The position numbers and the translations under genes are program-made. From the NCBI GenBank assembly GCA_030746775.1, contig JASLLZ010000001.1, forward strand, positions 1 through 64,000: a DNA stretch of 64,000 nucleotides. Direction: 5' to 3'. The stretch's first letter is position 1, and every line of letters begins with the position of its first letter. The notes under the pieces are model-generated. The model saw only the letters and a program-made list of their open reading frames with translations. It was not told where the DNA came from and did not search any database. This document shows positions 59,145-64,000 of this stretch, piece by piece. Source of the stretch: Rhodospirillales bacterium. Its GTDB lineage: Bacteria > Pseudomonadota > Alphaproteobacteria > Rhodospirillales > JASLLZ01.

Positions 59145-60035
59145 GTGCCGCCGCTGGTGCCGACGGGGGACCAGGTGTTCCTCGACCATGTCGGCCTTTT
59201 CGTACCCGACCTGGAGGCCTCGCCCGATCGTTACGCCGACCTTGGCTTTAACCTGACGCCGCCGGCGCGCCATGGCGACGCCGGCGCCGGGCCGAGCGGC
59301 ACCGGCAACCGCTGCGCCATGTTCGGCGCCGGATACCTGGAGATTTTGGGATCCACCGGCGAGGATACGCCCCTGGCGCGGCAACTGCGGGCCGGACTCG
59401 ATCGCTACCCCGGCCTGCATCTGATCGCCTTTGCCGTCGCCGACGCCGAAGCGCACCATGAGGCCCTGCCGGGGCGGGGCTTCGAAGCGCAAGCCATGGT
59501 CCGCCTGCGCCGTTCGGTGCCGACCGAGGATGGCGAAGCGACGGCGTGTTTCGACGTCGTACGCCCGCTGCCGGGATCGATGCCCGAAGGGCGCATCCAG
59601 ATGCTGACCCACCACACGCCCGAGCTGGTCTGGCAGCCGCGCTATCGAGATCACGCCAACGGCGCCTTGGCGCTGAGCAGTGTCTTGGTCGCCGTCGATG
59701 ACGTGGCCGAGGCCGCCGCCCGCTTTGCCCGTTTCCTCGGCCGCGGGTCGCCAAGCGGCGGCGAACGGGGAGAGGTGGCGTTGGACCGGGGGCGCCTCGC
59801 ATTCGTAGAGCCCGGGCGTCTCGGCGCGAAGTTGGCGGGGGTCGCGGCACCGTCGGTGCCCTATATCGCGGCAATGAGCCTGGAAACCGCCGGTCTGGAA
59901 GCGACGAAGCGTTATTTCGACGGCCGGGACATCCCCTGGGAGCCCCTGGACGGCGGCCGGATCAGGGTCCCCGGCCGGGCGGCGCTTGGTGCGCACCTGG
60001 TCTTTCACGAACCGGACGCTGGACCCGGATGGTGA
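59145..60035 (+). CDS. Glyoxalase-like (VOC) family protein
   Basis: 296 residues, N-terminal VFLDHVGLFVPDLEAS motif and a second related half (about 170-290), consistent with a Glyoxalase_3-type VOC protein. Probable metalloenzyme acting on a small metabolite. Starts with GTG 4 bases after the preceding stop, so it is co-transcribed with the DapA-family gene. Function not assigned. Confidence 0.75.
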   Translation: MPPLVPTGDQVFLDHVGLFVPDLEASPDRYADLGFNLTPPARHGDAGAGPSGTGNRCAMFGAGYLEILGSTGEDTPLARQLRAGLDRYPGLHLIAFAVADAEAHHEALPGRGFEAQAMVRLRRSVPTEDGEATACFDVVRPLPGSMPEGRIQMLTHHTPELVWQPRYRDHANGALALSSVLVAVDDVAEAAARFARFLGRGSPSGGERGEVALDRGRLAFVEPGRLGAKLAGVAAPSVPYIAAMSLETAGLEATKRYFDGRDIPWEPLDGGRIRVPGRAALGAHLVFHEPDAGPGW

Positions 60036-60039
60036 TTTC

Positions 60040-60981
60040 CTAGATCACCGGCGTCAGCAGCGGCTTGCCATCGAAATAGGCGCACAGGTTGTCGGCCGCC
60101 AACTGGGCAAAGATCATCCGTCCCTCTTTCGTTTTCCACGCGGCATGGGGCGACACCACCACGTTCTCCGCCGCCAAAAAGGCCTCCGGCACATGGGGTT
60201 CGTCGTCGAATACGTCGAGCGCCGCCGCGCCCACGGTGCCGTCCGCCAGGGCCTTGGTAAGCGCCTCCATATCGACGCAATGGCGCACCACGTTGACCAA
60301 GATTCCCTCGGGTCCCAGGGCCGCGAGGACGGCTTTGTCGACCATGTGGTGGGTCTCGGGGATGGTCGGGCAGGTGATGACCAGAAAATCGACGGCGCCG
60401 GCCATCTCCAACAGGTCGGGACAGAAGCGGTAGGTTACGTCGTCGAAGGCGGCGGGTTCGTGATAGTGGATGTCCATCGCAAACCCCTCGGCGCGCCGGC
60501 CGACCCGCCGGCCGATGCGGCCCAGGCCGGCGATACCGATTTTCTTTCCCGAAACCCGGGTGGCAAAGGGAAACCCGCCCTCCAGCCACTTGCCGGCGCG
60601 GATGAAACGGTCGCCCTCGCCGATACGCCGCGCCGCGGCAAGCAACAGGCCGATGACCAAGTCGGCGACGTCGTCAACGGAAATGGCCGGCGCGTTGGTC
60701 AGCCGGATGCCGCGGTGGCGCAAAAGCTGCAAGGGAAAGCGGTGCATGTGGCCGCCCGGGACGGCGATCATTTCAAGTTTGGGCAGGGCGTCGATCAGGC
60801 TTTCCCCGACGCCCCGGTTGGTGGTCGCCAACATACCCCGGATACGCGCCGCCACGTCTTCGGGCACCGCCTCGGCGCCCTTTCCCTCGGCCAGCTTGTG
60901 GATGGTGAAATGGGGCTCCAGAAGCGGCAGAATAGGCAGCACCGTTGAGGCGTCCTCAAGGAACAGGATTTCCGGTTTCAT
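60040..60981 (-). CDS. D-isomer 2-hydroxyacid dehydrogenase
   Basis: 313 residues. NAD-binding loop KIGIAGLGRIGRRVG, followed by the substrate-domain motifs of the family: VNVVRHCVDMEALTKAL (catalytic region), AALDVFDDEPHVPEA and the catalytic His in VVSPHAAWKT. Reduces or oxidises 2-keto/2-hydroxy acids. Tail-to-tail with the VOC gene, 4 bases apart. Confidence 0.9.
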   Translation of the reverse strand: MKPEILFLEDASTVLPILPLLEPHFTIHKLAEGKGAEAVPEDVAARIRGMLATTNRGVGESLIDALPKLEMIAVPGGHMHRFPLQLLRHRGIRLTNAPAISVDDVADLVIGLLLAAARRIGEGDRFIRAGKWLEGGFPFATRVSGKKIGIAGLGRIGRRVGRRAEGFAMDIHYHEPAAFDDVTYRFCPDLLEMAGAVDFLVITCPTIPETHHMVDKAVLAALGPEGILVNVVRHCVDMEALTKALADGTVGAAALDVFDDEPHVPEAFLAAENVVVSPHAAWKTKEGRMIFAQLAADNLCAYFDGKPLLTPVI

Positions 60982-60999
60982 GGCTCTATCCGTCCGCCG

Positions 61000-62124
61000 T
61001 TAGTCGAATCGTTCGACGGTGTACTTGGCGAGGCGGTCTTCATCGACGTCGATGCCGAGCCCCGGACCGTCGGGCACCGTGACCTTGCCCCCTTTCGCCG
61101 GATAGGGCTCGGCCAACAGGTCCTCTTTCAGATAATAGACGGCCTGGTAGAACTCGCAGCCGAGGGGAAAGTTGCGTGTCGCGGCGATCATGTGGGTGCC
61201 GGCCAGGTGGGCGATGCCGGTCTCGAACATGGAACCGCCGTAACACGAAATGCCGGCGGCGTCGGCAATCGCCGCGATTTCCTTGCCGCGCAGCATGCCG
61301 CCGCTCTTGAACACCTTGATGCTGATCAGATCGACGACGCGCCGGGCGGCGACGTTCAAGGCCTGGCTGGGCGAAAACACCGTTTCGTCGGCCATGACCG
61401 GGGTGTCGAGCGCACGGGTGATCTCGGCCAGGGCCTCGACCTTGTCCATGGGAACGGGTTGCTCGATGAAGGTCGGGTTGAAGGCCTCGATGTCGCGCAG
61501 CTTGATGATGGCGTCGAAAACGTCCATGCCCTGGTTGTAATCGACCCGGATATCGACGTCTCCGGGGAGCTCGGTGCGTAACTTCTCCAAGCGCCGGATG
61601 TCCTCGGCGTGACCGGCAAAGCCGGTCTTCACCTTGAAGATGCGGTGGCCGGTGGCGCACAGTTCCTTGGCGATTTCGATGTCGGCGTCGATGTCGGGGT
61701 TGGCGATCGAGAAACTGAGCGGGATCTCGGAACGGTAGGCGCCGCCGAGCAGGTTGTAGACCGGCGTCTTGAGCGCCTTGCCCATGATGTCGAAGAGCGC
61801 CATTTCCATCGCCGCCTTGGCTTCCGTGGCATGCACCACGGTCTTTTCGGCGCCCGCCATCAGCCACTCGATGCGAAACGGGTCGGCGCCGATCAAAAGC
61901 GGCCGCAGGTGGACGTGAAGCGCCCCGACGCAGGCCTCGGCGGTACCGGTGAACACGGGCCAAGGGGCCGCCTCGCCCCATCCCGTTATGCCGGCGTCGG
62001 TGTCGATCTTGACGATAACGACGCCGGCCTTGTCCGAAACATCGCCCGAACCCTGGCGGCGCACGGTCTTGACGGGAATGGCGACGGTAAAAACCGAAAG
62101 GCCGGTGATGGTAATGCCGCTCAT
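61000..62124 (-). CDS. Mandelate racemase/muconate lactonizing enzyme family protein
   Basis: 374 residues. Enolase superfamily: catalytic KVK (FKVKTGF), metal ligands Asp/Glu/Asp in VDYNQGM, IEQPVP and ADETVF, and a second catalytic lysine in SIKVFKSGG, the MLE-type arrangement. Relatives include cis-3-hydroxy-L-proline dehydratase, dipeptide epimerases and N-succinylamino acid racemases. Together with the neighbouring dehydrogenases it suggests amino- or hydroxyacid catabolism. Start at 62124 is preceded by AGAGAG. Confidence 0.88.
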   Translation of the reverse strand: MSGITITGLSVFTVAIPVKTVRRQGSGDVSDKAGVVIVKIDTDAGITGWGEAAPWPVFTGTAEACVGALHVHLRPLLIGADPFRIEWLMAGAEKTVVHATEAKAAMEMALFDIMGKALKTPVYNLLGGAYRSEIPLSFSIANPDIDADIEIAKELCATGHRIFKVKTGFAGHAEDIRRLEKLRTELPGDVDIRVDYNQGMDVFDAIIKLRDIEAFNPTFIEQPVPMDKVEALAEITRALDTPVMADETVFSPSQALNVAARRVVDLISIKVFKSGGMLRGKEIAAIADAAGISCYGGSMFETGIAHLAGTHMIAATRNFPLGCEFYQAVYYLKEDLLAEPYPAKGGKVTVPDGPGLGIDVDEDRLAKYTVERFD

Positions 62125-62161
62125 TGTGTTTCTCTCTTTTCTGGTAATGGGATGTGGCCGG

Positions 62162-63001
62162 TCAGTTGCCGATTTGCAGGGCCGAGACCATGGAACGCAG
62201 GGTCGCCATGACGCTCGGCGCGACCACGGCGGCCGTGCTCTTGTTGGTTGGTGACGGCCGGTTGTGGGAAACCAGTTCCAGGCCGACGGCATCGGATTCG
62301 ACCTCGACGCGGTGGATGACGCCGGGGATGCCGTCGTCGACCCACAGTTCGATTGTGGTGTCGTCGAGGCCGGCACCAGCCAGGCTGAGGGTCGTCGCCA
62401 CGTTGAAATGACGCGGAAAGGCTTTGGATGCCTCGCGCGCCGTGCCGCTGAAGACATGTACCGGTTCGGAGGGGGGCGTCGTGAAGTCGAAGCCCTTGGC
62501 GATCAGGTAGTCCTCCTTGGCCACCGATTCGGGCCGCATGCGAGAGATCAGCTTGGCGCTCTTGATGCCGCCTTCTCGGGCGCTACGGATGAGGTCGAGG
62601 CCGGGCAGGGCGCCGCTCGAGATTCGGATGATCCCGCCATGCTTCTCGGCCAGGTCGAGCAGATCCGGGTTGGCGCCAAGCGCCCCGGCGCTCACCGCCA
62701 CCAGGGTCTTGCCGGCTTCCAGCGCGACCCGCGCGATCTCGGCGAAGGCTTCATAGACGGCGCATTCGACGATAACGTCGGCATGCTCGGGAAACTCCGC
62801 CAACGGGATCACCTTGGGGCGGCTATCCAGGCGCTCGCTAAACCCGCGCGCCTTCTCCAAGTTCTTGCTGCATATCGCCGTCAGTTGGATTTGCGGGATC
62901 TCTCCCGCCGCCAGCCGCTGCACCACGGTGCCGCCGACATTGCCCAGGCCGGCGACGGCGACCCGCAGGGGATTGTCCTTGGAATAAAGCAATGCACTCA
63001 C
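62162..63001 (-). CDS. Aspartate dehydrogenase-like (NadX family) protein
   Basis: 279 residues. NAD(P)-binding loop VAGLGNVGGTVVQRL, a catalytic region around VSAGALGANPDLLDL, GALPGLDLI and FNVATTLSLAG, as in L-aspartate dehydrogenase and related amino acid dehydrogenases. It could oxidise an amino acid to an imine. It probably starts with GTG at 63001 (after GAGAGAGG). Confidence 0.82.
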   Translation of the reverse strand: MSALLYSKDNPLRVAVAGLGNVGGTVVQRLAAGEIPQIQLTAICSKNLEKARGFSERLDSRPKVIPLAEFPEHADVIVECAVYEAFAEIARVALEAGKTLVAVSAGALGANPDLLDLAEKHGGIIRISSGALPGLDLIRSAREGGIKSAKLISRMRPESVAKEDYLIAKGFDFTTPPSEPVHVFSGTAREASKAFPRHFNVATTLSLAGAGLDDTTIELWVDDGIPGVIHRVEVESDAVGLELVSHNRPSPTNKSTAAVVAPSVMATLRSMVSALQIGN

Positions 63002-63026
63002 GCTCGGTCCTCTCTCTTCGGGTTGT

Positions 63027-64000
63027 TCAAGCTTGCGCCGGCCGGCCCACAAGGTCGGCATATTCCGCCAAGCTCGGCGCTTCGGGTAGTCCGGCGATGG
63101 CGTTCAGGAGGGCGCCAACGCCCTCGGGCGGCGCGACGGCGGAAACCAGCGACGTGAACTTGGCTTCCAGGTCTTGGGTGCTCAAGGGCGTTGCGGGATA
63201 GCCGCGCGCGATGTCGTTGCGCCGCCTTAGGGTGCGGCCGTCGCGTGTCGTCACCTCGATTATGGTGGCATAAGAATCGGGGAACGCGTCTTCCAACTCG
63301 CCCTCGTCGGCGACGACGCGGGTGCGCCGGCTCAGTTCGGCCAGCGCCGGATCGGTCTCCCTGCGGTCTTCGAAGAAAACGCCGACCCGGACCTCGCGGT
63401 CGGCCACGGCGACGGGCAGGATGTACTGGGCCGAGTGACTCCTCAGCGGATTGTCGTCGATGCAATGGACGCCGGAGCTAGGGAAATGCATGGCCAGGCT
63501 TTCGATATCGCCGGGCGCAAGGTCTTCCTCGTCGACGATGTCGAGAAGGGCATCGACGCCCGGATGCAGGAAGGCGACGCAGGAAAACGGCTTGATGGCA
63601 AGTTCGGTGATACCGTTCCACGTTTTTCCCAGGTCCGCCGTCAACAGCTCGGGCCTGGCATCCCGGCTGAAGGCATGGAAGACCGTATGGCCGTGGTCGA
63701 AGACCGACACCGGACCGCCGAAGCCGGCCTCGGCAAGCAGTGCCGCCGTTATGCCATTGCGCGCCGCCATGCCCATCTGGAAGGGCCGGGCGTTCTCCGT
63801 CGGGTCGTTCTCCCAGGCCATCATGCCCGAGGCCTGGCAGGCGCTGAGGCCAAAGGCGCGAACCATGGCTTGCGCCTCGAGGCCGAGCAAAAAACCGGCC
63901 GCCGCGGCGGCGCCGAAGGTGCCGCAAACCGCCGAAGGATGAAATCCGAGCGCATACTGTTGGGCCGGACCGATGGCCATGGAAACCCGGTATTCGACCT
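63027..64000 (-). CDS. MmgE/PrpD family protein, cut by the window end
   Basis: C-terminal about 325 residues of an MmgE/PrpD protein (2-methylcitrate dehydratase-like): MAIGPAQQYALGFHPSAVCGTFGAA, DPTENARPFQMGMAARNG (key contact region), FSCVAFLHPGVDALL and VHCIDDNPLRSHSAQYI. The frame is open through base 64000. Family members dehydrate/isomerise methylcitrate, aconitate, itaconate and related acids, but many act on unknown acids. First gene of a minus-strand operon with the two genes after it. Confidence 0.9.
   Translation of the reverse strand, partial: VEYRVSMAIGPAQQYALGFHPSAVCGTFGAAAAAGFLLGLEAQAMVRAFGLSACQASGMMAWENDPTENARPFQMGMAARNGITAALLAEAGFGGPVSVFDHGHTVFHAFSRDARPELLTADLGKTWNGITELAIKPFSCVAFLHPGVDALLDIVDEEDLAPGDIESLAMHFPSSGVHCIDDNPLRSHSAQYILPVAVADREVRVGVFFEDRRETDPALAELSRRTRVVADEGELEDAFPDSYATIIEVTTRDGRTLRRRNDIARGYPATPLSTQDLEAKFTSLVSAVAPPEGVGALLNAIAGLPEAPSLAEYADLVGRPAQA

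Overview
The window looks like chromosomal DNA of a high-G+C alphaproteobacterium, probably in or near the Rhodospirillales. This rests on gene order and protein character: a division/cell-wall (dcw) cluster running mraZ to ftsZ then lpxC, an ATP synthase Fo operon with two b-type subunits, the neighbourhood mutY / DUF721 / DsbA-like / smc, and a meso-DAP type MurE. The assignment is inference; no 16S rRNA gene is present. No tRNA, CRISPR array, insertion sequence or phage gene was seen.

Layout. 0.2-4.0 kb: a heterodimeric ABC exporter pair. 4.2-9.6 kb: DUF3750 protein, a Sel1-repeat lipoprotein, a frameshifted Gly-rich secreted protein (minus strand), DjlA-like co-chaperone, EamA transporter and an AmiD-type amidase. 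9.6-10.06 kb: RNase P RNA. 10.26-10.32 kb: a phased array of MraZ-type operator repeats. 10.4-33.3 kb: the dcw cluster (mraZ, rsmH, ftsL, ftsI, murE, murF, mraY, ftsW, murG, murC, murB, ddl, ftsQ, ftsA, ftsZ) followed by lpxC, bamD, recN and ligA. Many genes overlap by 4 bases (ATGA). murD is absent from its usual place between mraY and ftsW.

33.4-39.1 kb: a sulfur/redox cluster made of an octaheme cytochrome c, SoxY, SoxZ, a periplasmic protein with three rhodanese domains, a membrane cytochrome b, a DUF4405-like membrane protein and two tiny membrane proteins. It has no SoxAX, SoxB or SoxCD here. A striking perfect dyad surrounding a TATAAT lies upstream. This is the best candidate for an undescribed system. 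It is followed by a membrane class III nucleotide cyclase (39.2-40.2 kb).

40.3-49.5 kb: housekeeping genes, mostly minus strand: atpI-B-E-b'-b, smc, a DsbA-like protein, DUF721/DciA-like protein, then mutY (+) and apt (-). 49.7-56.3 kb: an RpiR-type regulator, class III aminotransferase, TAXI-TRAP uptake system and UspA-like protein, with paired CATTTG motifs upstream of both the regulator and the transporter. 56.3-64 kb: cytochrome c, an orphan DctP-type binding protein, a DapA-family lyase, a glyoxalase-like protein, a 2-hydroxyacid dehydrogenase, a mandelate racemase/muconate lactonizing enzyme family member, an aspartate-dehydrogenase-like protein and an MmgE/PrpD protein cut by the window end. 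Together these last genes look like catabolism of a small (amino/hydroxy) organic acid whose identity the sequence does not reveal.
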